A DNA stretch of 64,000 nucleotides from a virus, in IMG/VR virus record IMGVR_UViG_3300029319_000002, positions 62,001 through 126,000 of that record. One strand, 5' to 3'. How positions within the stretch are numbered: the first letter of the stretch is position 1; every line of letters begins with the position of its first letter. Shown here piece by piece: positions 1-6,682 of the stretch. The notes beneath the pieces were generated by a model. The model did no database searches, was not told the DNA's origin, and saw only the letters and a list, made by a program, of their open reading frames with translations. The position numbers and the translations under genes were made by a program.

Positions 1-1
1 G

Positions 2-301
2 TGTGATGCACTTGAACTTGATTTCAAGACCAGTCATCCTAACTCTGAACCCTACAAGTTCTACATCGAAAGTGGTCGTAAGTATCACAAAATTATCATG
101 GAAACTGATGGTGGTTCTAGTCGTCTTGGACCTTCCCGCAGTGTTCATGCCTTTGTTGATAAGAAAACGGGTGATGTTTACAAAGCAGCATCATTCAAAG
201 CACCTGCAAAGATTGTTCGTTATAATCTTTGCATCATGAGTGACCGTGAATGGTTGTTTGAAAATGCAGATTGGGCAGGTTCTTATCTTTACATCAAGTG
301 A
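2..301 (+). CDS. Conserved small phage protein, 5'-truncated by the window edge
   Basis: An open frame enters from the left edge, with the first whole codon at base 2, and ends in TGA at 299-301. The visible 99 residues include VDKKTGDVYKAASFKAPAK and a C-terminal segment rich in Trp and Tyr. The pattern resembles a small conserved protein I recall from T4-like cyanophages. No catalytic motif is visible. An internal ATG at 98 exists, but the in-frame codons upstream look equally coding, so I treat the gene as running off the edge. It is the first of a run of short same-strand genes; the next starts 11 bases downstream. Function unknown. Confidence 0.7.
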   Translation, partial: CDALELDFKTSHPNSEPYKFYIESGRKYHKIIMETDGGSSRLGPSRSVHAFVDKKTGDVYKAASFKAPAKIVRYNLCIMSDREWLFENADWAGSYLYIK

Positions 302-311
302 GGATCAAAAA

Positions 312-479
312 ATGATTACTTCAAAAAAACAAATGCTCCGCATTATGAAAGGTTGTGAGGGTGCAGATACTCTCACCCGTGAGCAAAAGTTCCAAGTCTT
401 TGTCAACGTGTGCGACAACATGTTGAAGGAAGGTAGAATGTCCAAAGCAACTCACAAACGGTTCACTCACATTTGGTAA
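312..479 (+). CDS. Hypothetical small protein (55 aa)
   Basis: I chose the ATG at 312 because GAGGATC lies just upstream as a plausible ribosome binding site and because the longer in-frame extension to 240 would overlap the preceding gene by about 60 bases. The product is small, basic and predicted helical (MITSKKQMLRIMKG at its start), with two Cys. Its TAA overlaps the ATG of the next gene by one base (TAATG), which suggests translational coupling. No recognised domain; function unknown. Confidence 0.6.
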   Translation: MITSKKQMLRIMKGCEGADTLTREQKFQVFVNVCDNMLKEGRMSKATHKRFTHIW

Positions 480-763
480 TGGAACTTCCTCATGATTTCC
501 CCCATCAACCCCCAGAAGGTTACTCCTATGAAATACAAAATCACAAAAGGAATGTGGTTGCTATTTGGTTACGGGATCACCGCAAGTATTCTTACACTAA
601 TGATGATGTTAGGACTATTTGGGGATTCTACAATGGAAAAAAAGGAGAATACTATGCCCCAATCAATGCAAAGAAAGCAGGAGATGTAGTGAACATAAAT
701 GATACGCGGAATTACACCGCAATGCAACTTAATTTCAAAGGATTAGAGGGATTTTTTATATGA
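479..763 (+). CDS. Hypothetical protein (94 aa)
   Basis: It starts at the ATG that overlaps the stop of the previous gene (TAATG, 477-481). The N-terminus reads MELPHDFPHQPPEGYSYEI and is followed by an aromatic-rich stretch (WGFYNGKKGEYYAPINAKK). It looks like a single compact globular domain. I recognise no family. An overlapping frame (492-689) could encode another short product, but the codon pattern and the coupled start favour this one. Confidence 0.55.
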   Translation: MELPHDFPHQPPEGYSYEIQNHKRNVVAIWLRDHRKYSYTNDDVRTIWGFYNGKKGEYYAPINAKKAGDVVNINDTRNYTAMQLNFKGLEGFFI

Positions 764-793
764 AATTCCGCGGCACCGGAAACCAGTTGACAA

Positions 794-838
794 GGTGGCA
801 CAGTGGGGGTTGAGATCCCCCCAGATCTGTGCAATGAT
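794..838 (+). promoter_or_regulatory. Promoter-like unit 1 (GTGGCACA box plus sigma70-like core)
   Basis: GGTGGCACAG at 794-803 is the same upstream box seen at 1528 and 2951. Thirty-one bases further on is ATCTGTGCAATGAT (825-838), a diverged copy of ATCGTGTATTCTAT. A sigma70-like reading is TTGAGA (810-815), 17 bases, AATGAT (833-838). It precedes the gene at 845. This is the weakest match among the copies at the -10. Confidence 0.4.
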
Positions 839-844
839 ACCATC

Positions 845-1105
845 ATGAACAAAGCAAACGACATGGCAACCAAAATCTTCTCACTGACACCATCCGAACA
901 ACAGGCAAAGTGGAATGACATTATGGGTCAAATGTGTGCCTATGTTGATGATACAAATGCCGACGTAGATATGGCATATGATTGGGTATGTGAGATGCTC
1001 AACATTTCCTCCTTTGTTGACAATGAAACTGCATGGAATTCTTTCTATGATGTGTGGGAGTCCTGCGATAATCGCAACGACTTGAACACTTTCCAAATCG
1101 TTTGA
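845..1105 (+). CDS. Hypothetical acidic protein (86 aa)
   Basis: I chose the ATG at 845 (MNKANDMATKIF) because it lies just downstream of promoter-like unit 1. The longer frame from 803 would begin inside that promoter region. The product is acidic and probably helical, with four Trp, four Cys and many Asp (YVDDTNADVDMAYDWV). No known motif. The gene downstream begins 11 bases after the stop. Confidence 0.6.
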   Translation: MNKANDMATKIFSLTPSEQQAKWNDIMGQMCAYVDDTNADVDMAYDWVCEMLNISSFVDNETAWNSFYDVWESCDNRNDLNTFQIV

Positions 1106-1116
1106 TAAACTACATC

Positions 1117-1347
1117 ATGACTAAGTTTTATCTTATTCTTTTTATTGCATCATTGTCGGCACTACTAAGCGTTGAAATCATGAATGTAATTGATGCAAAA
1201 AAGATAGAAAAATTAAATGCTGAAATGCGTAAAGAGTTCAATGAAAAGCAAAAGAAAGAAATATCATTGATGAAAAAATTCTGTTTGGAATCAGATCCAT
1301 CAGACTTATATCTAATTGATTTAGAAACTTTGTGTGAAGGATATTGA
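1117..1347 (+). CDS. Small membrane-anchored coiled-coil protein (76 aa)
   Basis: The start at 1117 (MTKFYLILFIASLSALL) gives one hydrophobic segment at about residues 3-17, which could be a signal anchor. A charged Lys/Glu heptad-like stretch follows (about residues 28-52, KKIEKLNAEMRKEFNEKQKK) and looks like a coiled coil. The stop overlaps the next ATG (TGATG). I infer a single-pass membrane protein with a coiled coil; the role is unknown. A minus-strand frame over this region (1128-1535) is rejected as a shadow. Confidence 0.6.
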   Translation: MTKFYLILFIASLSALLSVEIMNVIDAKKIEKLNAEMRKEFNEKQKKEISLMKKFCLESDPSDLYLIDLETLCEGY

Positions 1348-1517
1348 TGAAAATTATGCAAAACAACTATCTCACTGACTACATCGAATCCAAAGGTTAC
1401 ACTGTTCAAGAGTGTTCCAAACCTGCTAAAAAAGAGATTCCCGCTAACATGCGGGACCGTTATTCTTCCTACGAAGAGTATAAAGAAGCACTGCACGATT
1501 TTCTCAACGGAATGTGA
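1347..1517 (+). CDS. Hypothetical protein (56 aa)
   Basis: It starts in the TGATG overlap with the previous gene and ends at TGA 1515-1517. The product is hydrophilic and basic to neutral (DYIESKGYTVQECSKPAKK, then RDRYSSYEEYKEALHDFLNG) and probably forms a small helical fold. No recognised family. Support comes from the coupled start and the uninterrupted frame, followed by a promoter-like unit ten bases after the stop. Confidence 0.55.
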   Translation: MKIMQNNYLTDYIESKGYTVQECSKPAKKEIPANMRDRYSSYEEYKEALHDFLNGM

Positions 1518-1527
1518 CGGTGAACTA

Positions 1528-1570
1528 AGTGGCACAGTATTTTGGCACTGGGGTCAAAATCGTGTATTCT
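1528..1570 (+). promoter_or_regulatory. Promoter-like unit 2
   Basis: AGTGGCACAG (1528-1537) is followed 31 bases later by ATCGTGTATTCTAT (1559-1572). The sigma70-like core is TTGGCA (1542-1547), a 17-base spacer and TATTCT (1565-1570). The sequence after it (AAGAGTCAAAGGAAC) is almost identical to that at unit 3 and includes an AAGGA ribosome binding site. This is the best copy of the element. Confidence 0.6.
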
Positions 1571-1592
1571 ATAAGAGTCAAAGGAACACACT

Positions 1593-1757
1593 ATGAACAC
1601 GAAAGTCGCAAAGCACCTCTCAATCCCTGAGAATCGCATCAACTATTCTTTTCACTTTCTTGGTGAGTTTGGTCCTGATTTTGTAGATTACAAAAAATGT
1701 TATGATGCCATTGCAAAATGGTCTGACAAACTTGACACCTCTGAGGCACACTATTGA
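1593..1757 (+). CDS. Hypothetical protein (54 aa)
   Basis: The ATG at 1593 lies 8 bases after AAGGAAC and about 22 bases after the -10 of unit 2, so it is probably the first gene of that transcript. The product contains an aromatic-rich centre (INYSFHFLGEFGPDFVDYKK) and a short C-terminal helix. It ends in TTGATG, sharing bases with the next start. Function unknown. Confidence 0.55.
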   Translation: MNTKVAKHLSIPENRINYSFHFLGEFGPDFVDYKKCYDAIAKWSDKLDTSEAHY

Positions 1758-1945
1758 TGCAAACAACAACAGCAACTTATCAGATTCAAGTTACAACTGA
1801 CGAAGGACATTTGTCATTCTTAAAAGACATGCCCACACGTCCAAAAACACAAAAGGGGATCAAATCACAGAACAATAAGTTATCAAAATGGGTAGAAAAA
1901 CAATATCCTAATTTTACTTCCTACGACATTTCTCTTCTCAACTGA
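1757..1945 (+). CDS. Hypothetical protein (62 aa)
   Basis: It begins at the ATG inside the TGATG overlap with the previous stop. A TTG three bases upstream is also in frame but is the less likely start. The product is Lys- and Thr-rich, with an N-terminal QTTTATYQIQVTTDEGHLS segment that could be a beta hairpin. It also ends in a TGATG overlap. No family recognised. Confidence 0.5.
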   Translation: MQTTTATYQIQVTTDEGHLSFLKDMPTRPKTQKGIKSQNNKLSKWVEKQYPNFTSYDISLLN

Positions 1946-2118
1946 TGACTTATTCTGAACTTTTAGTGCAGTTGCTTCAACTTAACGCGGAACAGTTGCG
2001 GCAAGACGTTACAATCTACGACATACATAGTGATGAACATTATCCTATGAAAGAGTTTGTGTATACAACTGATGCACAAAATGTTCTAGACACTGATCAC
2101 CCCATTCTTTCTTTCTGA
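1945..2118 (+). CDS. Hypothetical protein (57 aa)
   Basis: It starts in the TGATG overlap at 1944-1948 and ends at TGA 2116-2118. The N-terminus (MTYSELLVQLLQLNAEQLRQ) is a clear amphipathic helix, followed by an acidic beta-like stretch (DVTIYDIHSDEHYPMKEFVY). This layout resembles small phage proteins with a helix plus one sheet. No function can be assigned. Confidence 0.55.
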   Translation: MTYSELLVQLLQLNAEQLRQDVTIYDIHSDEHYPMKEFVYTTDAQNVLDTDHPILSF

Positions 2119-2121
2119 GTT

Positions 2122-2535
2122 ATGGCAACCCGAGCACGAATTGGTATTCAAAATGATGACGGAACTATCCGGTCTGTTTATCACCATTGGGATGGTTATC
2201 CTGACTGGTTAGGTAGAGCTTTACGTCAACATTTTAACACCGTTGATAAAGTGAACACACTAATCGATGGGGGTGATATGTCATCATGTTACACAAATTT
2301 AGGTTTCAATAATGAAACAAGGGAAACAACTGGACCACTTTACTATTCAGAACGTGGTGAAAATGTTCCTGCAAAAGTAAATACAAATTTTGATAATTAT
2401 ATGCAATATAATAATGCAAGTGAGGAATTTTATTACCTTTTCTTGAATGACGAATGGAAGTGTTATTTTCTTAGGGGAGAGATGTCGGGTTACCCAACTT
2501 ACACTGAGCAAGTGATACCGGAGGGAGACTTATGA
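2122..2535 (+). CDS. Conserved phage hypothetical protein (MATRxRIGI family, 137 aa)
   Basis: The N-terminal motif MATRARIGIQNDDGTIRSVY followed by HHWDGYPDWLGRAL is a pattern I recognise from conserved hypothetical proteins in many large phages and some bacteria. The C-terminal half is Tyr/Asn-rich (EEFYYLFLNDEWKCYF). No enzymatic motif is evident. It overlaps the next gene by four bases (ATGA), so the two are probably co-translated. The family is widespread but, as far as I know, functionally uncharacterised. Confidence 0.75.
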   Translation: MATRARIGIQNDDGTIRSVYHHWDGYPDWLGRALRQHFNTVDKVNTLIDGGDMSSCYTNLGFNNETRETTGPLYYSERGENVPAKVNTNFDNYMQYNNASEEFYYLFLNDEWKCYFLRGEMSGYPTYTEQVIPEGDL

Positions 2536-2717
2536 ACCCTGATGATATACAATTAACAGGCATAGCAAAATCTTTTGAATATGAGAAACTATCCCGTGAA
2601 ATTGATACAATCAATGATGCAAAAACTTTGAAGCATATGCTGAAATCTTATATTAAATTATTCCTAAAACAACAGGAAACACTAAATTCTATTTCATACA
2701 TGAAAATAGATGATTAA
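2532..2717 (+). CDS. Conserved small helical cyanophage protein (61 aa)
   Basis: The ATG at 2532 overlaps the previous stop (ATGA), with GAGGGAGAC upstream as ribosome binding site. The product is predicted to be a two-helix hairpin: about residues 12-25 (AKSFEYEKLSREID) and 30-53 (KTLKHMLKSYIKLFLKQQET). The IKLFLKQQET segment looks like that of a small protein I recall in T4-like cyanophages. Its size and helix-loop-helix plan are also those of the phycobilisome-degradation adaptor NblA, but I see no diagnostic match, so I leave it unnamed. Confidence 0.6.
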   Translation: MNPDDIQLTGIAKSFEYEKLSREIDTINDAKTLKHMLKSYIKLFLKQQETLNSISYMKIDD

Positions 2718-2754
2718 AGTATGATAAACTATTATGTAAGTTTAAATTACTTTT

Positions 2755-2946
2755 ATGCTCAAACATCTAGACAAAATGTCAGACGAGATGAGGCAATCTT
2801 TATCTGAAGATTGTGAGGATTATTTACTCCATCGGCACATTCCTTTGCGTTCACATTCTGCTGAGGATATTATCACTCAGGCAGTGCGTGAGGGTTATCA
2901 AATAGAGAAATTTGACCGGTTTATTAACAAACCCCCTGGACAGTGA
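2755..2946 (+). CDS. Hypothetical protein (63 aa)
   Basis: Starts at ATG 2755 (MLKHLDKMSDEMRQSLSEDC); an internal ATG at 2776 is the alternative. The product is small and helical, His- and Glu-rich, with a central LLHRHIPLRSHSAEDIIT and a C-terminal segment that looks like a short helix plus Pro-rich tail. It stands 37 bases after the previous gene and ends just before promoter-like unit 3. Function unknown. Confidence 0.55.
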   Translation: MLKHLDKMSDEMRQSLSEDCEDYLLHRHIPLRSHSAEDIITQAVREGYQIEKFDRFINKPPGQ

Positions 2947-2950
2947 TTAA

Positions 2951-2994
2951 AGTGGCACACAGACCCTTGTAGGTGCTCCAAAATCGTGTATTCT
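2951..2994 (+). promoter_or_regulatory. Promoter-like unit 3
   Basis: AGTGGCACAC (2951-2960) is followed 32 bases later by ATCGTGTATTCTAT (2983-2996). The -10 is TATTCT (2989-2994). The best -35 is TTGTAG (2967-2972), with a 16-base spacer. The following bases GAGAGTCAAAGGAAC closely match unit 2. The gene at 3024 begins about 30 bases after the -10. Confidence 0.55.
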
Positions 2995-3023
2995 ATGAGA
3001 GTCAAAGGAACGGAGTTCAAACG

Positions 3024-3275
3024 ATGCAACTGACTTCAAAGGATGGCAACATGGTTGTTGACTTCTATCCCGTCAAATTTGCAACGGGTGAGATTCACAA
3101 TCGTCTGATGCTCAAAGTTGTTACTTTCATGGGTGCAACTCAATCCAAGCGTTACATCAACAAAAAAGATTTTCAGTATGAGTTTGATTCCCGCACTCAT
3201 GGTTATGGTTATGAAGTAACCGACGAATCTATGATTCCGCAGTTGTTCAACTCTGCAATGTGTCTTGCTTGCTGA
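3024..3275 (+). CDS. Hypothetical protein (83 aa)
   Basis: I chose the ATG at 3024, which follows AGGAACGGAG by 8 bases and lies downstream of the unit 3 -10. The longer frame from 2973 would start inside the promoter. The product looks beta-rich (MQLTSKDGNMVVDFYPVKF, LMLKVVTFMGATQSKRYINK) and ends with a Cys-containing tail. No family recognised. Confidence 0.6.
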   Translation: MQLTSKDGNMVVDFYPVKFATGEIHNRLMLKVVTFMGATQSKRYINKKDFQYEFDSRTHGYGYEVTDESMIPQLFNSAMCLAC

Positions 3276-3321
3276 TGTTGTACCTCCTCTCTATTGTTGT
3301 TATCATCATTTCACTTTTCTC

Positions 3322-3594
3322 ATGACTGACTTCATTTGTGCTTACTTTGGTAAAGGTTCTGATGGTAAAGAATGGACCATCACTGCCCGTGGGTTTGCAT
3401 CACTTAGGCAGGCAGAAAAGCATGGTCTTTACATGATGCCAACTGCTGGAGTTTTAGGGTTTGCTGTTATTTCAGAGAATGAAGAAGCATGGATTCTTTA
3501 CACTGATTACAGTATTCTTCCCCCGAATACTTCTGTGACACAAGATCTAAACGGTTTTAATGTTACAATGGCACCTCAACTTCAGTATATCTGA
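3322..3594 (+). CDS. Hypothetical protein (90 aa)
   Basis: The ATG at 3322 (MTDFICAYFGKGSDGKEWTI) is preferred over the upstream in-frame codon at 3265, which would overlap the preceding gene. The product has a YFGKGSDGKEWTITARGF beta-hairpin-like start, a helix (LRQAEKHGLYMM) and a hydrophobic strand (VLGFAVIS), giving the look of a small alpha/beta domain. The next gene begins 3 bases after its stop. Function unknown. Confidence 0.6.
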   Translation: MTDFICAYFGKGSDGKEWTITARGFASLRQAEKHGLYMMPTAGVLGFAVISENEEAWILYTDYSILPPNTSVTQDLNGFNVTMAPQLQYI

Positions 3595-3597
3595 TTC

Positions 3598-3930
3598 ATG
3601 TTCAATTTTACACCTGAAACCACCGAAACCACTGAAACCATGACTTCTGCATCAAATCAAATTTTCTTTGTTCCTTTATCTGAGTGTAAGAATAAAGTTA
3701 TCACAATTTCTTGGAAATTTCCATATCATAAGATCACAAAAGCAGGTGAAGATTATGGGTTCTTTGTTGCCACCAAATCTCAACCTTCGGCACCTGCAAT
3801 ACTTAAGAATCGTACATGGGGATATAAACGTGCTCAGTACAAAGGTTTGAATGGATGGTATGTTTATGTGAAGCAATTTACAAATGGATTTATTCCTGAA
3901 GACTATGTTTATATTGAAGCATCAAAATGA
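3598..3930 (+). CDS. Hypothetical protein (110 aa)
   Basis: Starts at ATG 3598, with an alternative at 3640 (MTSASNQIFF). The first 14 residues are a short Thr/Glu repeat (TPETTETTETM), probably disordered. The rest is aromatic and beta-rich (VITISWKFPYHKITKAGEDY, GLNGWYVYVKQF) and could be a small beta-barrel or SH3-like fold. That is inference from composition only. It shares an ATGA overlap with the next gene. Confidence 0.55.
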   Translation: MFNFTPETTETTETMTSASNQIFFVPLSECKNKVITISWKFPYHKITKAGEDYGFFVATKSQPSAPAILKNRTWGYKRAQYKGLNGWYVYVKQFTNGFIPEDYVYIEASK

Positions 3931-4214
3931 TTAGTTCTGCATCTTCTACTGATTGGGATGACTTTTGGAGTGGTCCCAATCCCGACAACATTCCCTCTAT
4001 TTTCTCTGACAAAATGACTGCTTCCACTGTGAAAGAAAATGTGATCGATCGTGATGAACTTCAGTCTAATTTGATCAATCAAGTTTTAGATGATATGGAT
4101 CTAAAGACAATGTATGCGTGTTTGTATGATTATATGAGTGAAAGTTATGACAAGTATAGTGTGGATGAACTGATCGAAGAAGTGGAGGAGTATTATCCTG
4201 ATTTGCTTGAATGA
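3927..4214 (+). CDS. Hypothetical acidic protein (95 aa)
   Basis: Starts in an ATGA overlap with the previous gene. The product is strongly acidic. An N-terminal Ser/Asp/Trp stretch (SSTDWDDFWSGPNPDN) is followed by two predicted helices (DRDELQSNLINQVLDDMD and YSVDELIEEVEEYYPDLLE). Small acidic proteins of this type in phage early regions sometimes inhibit host factors, but nothing here shows that. Function unknown. Confidence 0.6.
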   Translation: MISSASSTDWDDFWSGPNPDNIPSIFSDKMTASTVKENVIDRDELQSNLINQVLDDMDLKTMYACLYDYMSESYDKYSVDELIEEVEEYYPDLLE

Positions 4215-4263
4215 GTGTTAAATAGTAAGGTTACAGTTATTATTGTTTTTTTCTAATTAAATT

Positions 4264-4395
4264 ATGACACTTTCTGAATTGCGTTCTCAAATTGACAATG
4301 ATGAAGTCTTTAGTGATTTCATTGAAGTTATTGAAGAGGAAGCAAGCAAATATGAGGTAACGGTTGATTACTATGTCGAAGAATTTATGCTATAA
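4264..4395 (+). CDS. Hypothetical acidic small protein (43 aa)
   Basis: A short frame from ATG 4264 to TAA 4393-4395 encodes a Glu-rich helix-forming peptide (DFIEVIEEEASKYEVTVDYY). Its composition resembles the end of the preceding gene product. A weak sigma70-like pair lies upstream (TTACAG 4231-4236, 17 bases, TAATTA 4254-4259). Support is limited to the frame and the genomic spacing. Confidence 0.4.
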   Translation: MTLSELRSQIDNDEVFSDFIEVIEEEASKYEVTVDYYVEEFML

Positions 4396-4433
4396 TCTTT
4401 AACAGAGCACTATACTTTTTCCCGGAGTTTCTC

Positions 4434-4580
4434 ATGACAATCAACAAAAAGGACAAAGATTTTATGACTGCGAGTGATGTTTATGATCTAATTGTTGAAT
4501 TACGTCGTGAGGAAAGGTTCAATCGTGATGATGATTATGAGTGTGTGAATGTTGAAGAGGAGGAATATATTGCAAACTAA
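4434..4580 (+). CDS. Hypothetical acidic small protein (48 aa)
   Basis: The ATG at 4434 has CCCGGAG 8-10 bases upstream as a plausible ribosome binding site. The product is charged throughout (MTINKKDKDFMTASDVYDL, then LRREERFNRDDDYE and a Glu run) and probably has one helix followed by an acidic tail. It looks like the third of a set of small acidic proteins at 3927-4580. Function unknown. Confidence 0.45.
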   Translation: MTINKKDKDFMTASDVYDLIVELRREERFNRDDDYECVNVEEEEYIAN

Positions 4581-4619
4581 ATATCAACATAATGATGAAT
4601 TGATGGGGAGTCAGACTGG

Positions 4620-5780
4620 ATGATTACATATGAGCAAAGTATCAAGGAAATGAAATTCCTTGCAAGTAATCGTAATTTTTTCCTTGAAGGAAAAGGTGGA
4701 ATTGAATTATTTGGGTATCCATATAGTTCTTATTGGTCAATGCGATCTCAACAAAATTCGATTGAAACATATTGGCCCAATAATGTTTACGGGGTAGCAA
4801 AGAATATAAAGAAGTATATTACGGATGGAACTGGTATCGACGTGAATCAAATGTCTTTACCTGCTGTTACCCGTCATGGAATACATTTTGAGATGTTTAC
4901 ACATAAGGACCTACATCCTTATGAGTTTCCAGAAGGTGATCCAAACGTAGAATTCAACACAGTGTTATCGTGGCCCTCATTTATGGACCCGATTTATGAA
5001 AGAAATGTAGGTAAAGATAAAGTATTACCAACTGCTGCACCTTTTGTGTATTCTTATCATAATTGGAAGAAAGCAAGAGAAGAAGATGGAACACTGGATA
5101 AAGTAAAAAGAAAGGGAACAATCTTCTTCCCTCGTCATTCAACAACGTCTAGGACTGTTGTAACTGATTATAAGAAGATGTGGAGAGATCTAGAGAATCT
5201 CCCTGAAGAAATGAAACCGGTTAAAGTATGTGTATTCCATGCAGATGTTGATCTAGGTGTTGCTGATGATGCTATTGCTAGAGGTTATGAAACCTTCTGT
5301 TGTGGTCTTACAGTAGATCAGAACTTTCACTGGAGAATGATGGATTTATTCGCAGGTGCAAAGTATGCATGTAGTCAGAAGATTACCAGCAATGCAATGT
5401 ATGCAACTCTATGTGGAGTTAATTATTTCTTATTAGATGCAAAGATGAGATATATCAATCAAGATCAATTTACTATCTTAAGAATGAAAGATGGAGAAGA
5501 TCCTGAGAAAGCATTACAACATAAGAGAGAAGTAACTGAACAGTTTAGAGCAATAGATTTAGATGCATTTCCTGAACGATTGAAGACTGCTAGGAGATTA
5601 TTATCAGCAGATCGTAAAGTATCACCAGAGAAGTATCTTACACAGTTGTTAGATCTTTCAGGAAAACATTATTCAGAGAGAACAGCAAAGAGATATGATC
5701 TTATTCATCCTAGTAGAGTACCTTATCCTACTTGTGTGAATCGTATGAAAATGGACGCGGAAAGATTAAAAATGACTTAA
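4620..5780 (+). CDS. Hypothetical protein, possibly glycosyltransferase-like (386 aa)
   Basis: By far the longest gene of the early block. GGGGAG 10-15 bases upstream supports the ATG at 4620. The middle contains TIFFPRHSTTSRTVVTDYKK (about residues 168-187), then VKVCVFHADVDLGVADDAIA and KYACSQKITSNAMYATLCGV. This order (an FFPRHS-type loop, a strand near a Rossmann-like half, then a Gly/Asn-rich turn) is what one sees in GT-B type sugar-transfer enzymes or capsule-synthesis proteins, but I cannot identify a diagnostic motif. No signal peptide or membrane segment. It is followed by a weak terminator-like hairpin. Confidence 0.6.
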   Translation: MITYEQSIKEMKFLASNRNFFLEGKGGIELFGYPYSSYWSMRSQQNSIETYWPNNVYGVAKNIKKYITDGTGIDVNQMSLPAVTRHGIHFEMFTHKDLHPYEFPEGDPNVEFNTVLSWPSFMDPIYERNVGKDKVLPTAAPFVYSYHNWKKAREEDGTLDKVKRKGTIFFPRHSTTSRTVVTDYKKMWRDLENLPEEMKPVKVCVFHADVDLGVADDAIARGYETFCCGLTVDQNFHWRMMDLFAGAKYACSQKITSNAMYATLCGVNYFLLDAKMRYINQDQFTILRMKDGEDPEKALQHKREVTEQFRAIDLDAFPERLKTARRLLSADRKVSPEKYLTQLLDLSGKHYSERTAKRYDLIHPSRVPYPTCVNRMKMDAERLKMT

Positions 5781-5828
5781 AAATACGAGTTTACTTGGAT
5801 CTGAAGGATTGTTGTTCTTTGTTATACT

Positions 5829-5870
5829 AAACCCCTGCTTTTCTTAGTAATAATGGGGGTTTTGATGTTT
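5829..5870 (+). terminator. Weak terminator-like hairpin
   Basis: AAACCCC (5829-5835) pairs with GGGGTTT (5856-5862) across a 20-base loop, and T-rich sequence follows. The loop is long for an intrinsic terminator, so termination is uncertain. It sits 49 bases after the gene ending at 5780. The rest of 5781-6044 holds no gene that I can support. Confidence 0.35.
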
Positions 5871-5938
5871 TTGTTCTATGTGATACTTGTGTTATGAATT
5901 GATTAAAAAAGGTATAAAAAACATACTTTGAAATGTTG

Positions 5939-5946
5939 TATAAATA
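5939..5946 (+). promoter_or_regulatory. T4-type late promoter TATAAATA
   Basis: A perfect match to the T4 late promoter octamer recognised by the gp55 sigma factor, in the gap before the gene at 6045. It is the only such element in the accessory block left of 8 kb. The distance of about 99 bases to the start codon leaves room for an untranslated leader that holds the direct repeat at 5978-6012. Confidence 0.45.
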
Positions 5947-5977
5947 TCGTGTTTTTTTGTCTTTAATGTACTCAGAA

Positions 5978-6012
5978 GGTGCTGTGAAGTTACTGTAAAG
6001 GTGCTCTGAAGT
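5978..6012 (+). repeat. Two-copy direct repeat, 22-base period
   Basis: GGTGCTGTGAAGT (5978-5990) and GGTGCTCTGAAGT (6000-6012) match at 12 of 13 positions and begin 22 bases apart, about two helical turns. They lie between the TATAAATA element and the start of the gene at 6045, so they could be an operator, but nothing else in the sequence proves a role. Confidence 0.4.
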
Positions 6013-6044
6013 GTCTGTTTAATTATTCTCTTAATGTCTTATAA

Positions 6045-6416
6045 ATGTGCGGAGTTCTTGTGAGTTTTGCCTGCGAGCAACCGATTGTCAACCCCCTTGA
6101 CATCAGACCCGAAAAATATTATAATATCAGGGAATCGCATAAAACTCTGATGAACTCCCAGATCATTGATTACACCTATCAACTATCATTCACCCCAGAA
6201 GAATCATCATGTATTTGTGATCTTGCGATGGATTATGATCAGGGGATCTTATCAGTGTCGTTTCACAGTTCTCCCGATAAAGTATATTTTTATGATGTAA
6301 AAGACAGCAGTGTTTTTGAGTGTTTAGAAGAGGCATCTAAGGACCTGGAAAGATTTTCGATTGGTAAGATTTTCAACTATTATATCACTGATGAAAGTAT
6401 TGTGCCAATCGTATAA
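6045..6416 (+). CDS. KTSC-like domain protein (123 aa)
   Basis: About residues 65-121 (LSVSFHSSPDKVYFYDVKDS, then a helix and SIGKIFNYYI) follow the plan of the KTSC domain: a strand, a V-x-x-Y-x-DV turn, a short helix, then an S-x-G-x-x-F-N motif. KTSC domains are small modules often found in phages and fused to RNA- or DNA-processing enzymes; here the domain stands alone. The N-terminal 60 residues are not recognised. I kept ATG 6045, but an internal ATG at 6153 (MNSQII) is possible. Confidence 0.55.
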   Translation: MCGVLVSFACEQPIVNPLDIRPEKYYNIRESHKTLMNSQIIDYTYQLSFTPEESSCICDLAMDYDQGILSVSFHSSPDKVYFYDVKDSSVFECLEEASKDLERFSIGKIFNYYITDESIVPIV

Positions 6417-6458
6417 GTGTCACACAATATAGGCACAGGGTCTCAGATCGTGTATTGT
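6416..6458 (+). promoter_or_regulatory. Promoter-like unit 4
   Basis: AGTGTCACAC (6416-6425) is followed 31 bases later by ATCGTGTATTGTAT (6447-6460). The sigma70-like core is TAGGCA (6430-6435), 17 bases, TATTGT (6453-6458). The box overlaps the stop codon of the previous gene. The short gene at 6483 follows. Confidence 0.55.
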
Positions 6459-6482
6459 ATATGAGTTGAGACAATTAACAAC

Positions 6483-6617
6483 ATGTTTGAAGAACTCTGG
6501 TCTGAGATCAATGATGCACCCGGTGAGATTTTTGACATTCCTGAGATGAAAGAATTCAACCAAGATAAGGAGGAGGAAAGCTTCGATAAGATGCTAGAAT
6601 CTTCTGTGGAATTCTAA
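6483..6617 (+). CDS. Hypothetical acidic small protein (44 aa)
   Basis: The frame runs from ATG 6483 to TAA 6615-6617, about 24 bases after the -10 of unit 4. The product is very acidic (EELWSEINDAPGEIFDIPEM, later NQDKEEESFDKMLES) and probably helical. It is the only gene between two consecutive copies of the promoter-like element, which supports it as a separate short transcript unit. Function unknown. Confidence 0.5.
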   Translation: MFEELWSEINDAPGEIFDIPEMKEFNQDKEEESFDKMLESSVEF

Positions 6618-6639
6618 AGAGAAATCAGACGGTTCTGGA

Positions 6640-6682
6640 AGTGTCCACTAATCCCACACAGACCCCCAGAATCGTGTATCTT
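6640..6682 (+). promoter_or_regulatory. Promoter-like unit 5
   Basis: AGTGTCCAC (6640-6648) is followed 31 bases later by ATCGTGTATCTTAT (6671-6684); the -10 would be TATCTT (6677-6682). No good -35 hexamer is visible at the usual spacing (closest CCCACA, 6653-6658), so this copy relies on the conserved upstream box. It precedes the gene at 6740. Confidence 0.45.

Noticed and set aside
1128-1535. 135-codon minus-strand frame
   Set aside because: It covers two + strand genes whose starts and stops overlap each other neatly, and it has no promoter or ribosome binding site. The + strand reading explains the region better.
2532-2717. Possible NblA (phycobilisome degradation) homologue
   Set aside because: Length and two-helix plan fit, but I could not see a diagnostic residue pattern beyond a generic amphipathic hairpin, so I did not assign the name. 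A profile search against NblA would decide.
4364-4416. TATAAT (4391) and TATACT (4411) as promoters for the gene at 4434
   Set aside because: No -35 hexamer at 15-19 bases from either, and the first overlaps the stop codon region of the preceding gene; such AT-rich hexamers are common here.
6045-6110. MCG start resembling a class II glutamine amidotransferase
   Set aside because: Only the first three residues match; the protein is 123 aa with no further amidotransferase motifs, and the KTSC-like C-terminus explains it better.
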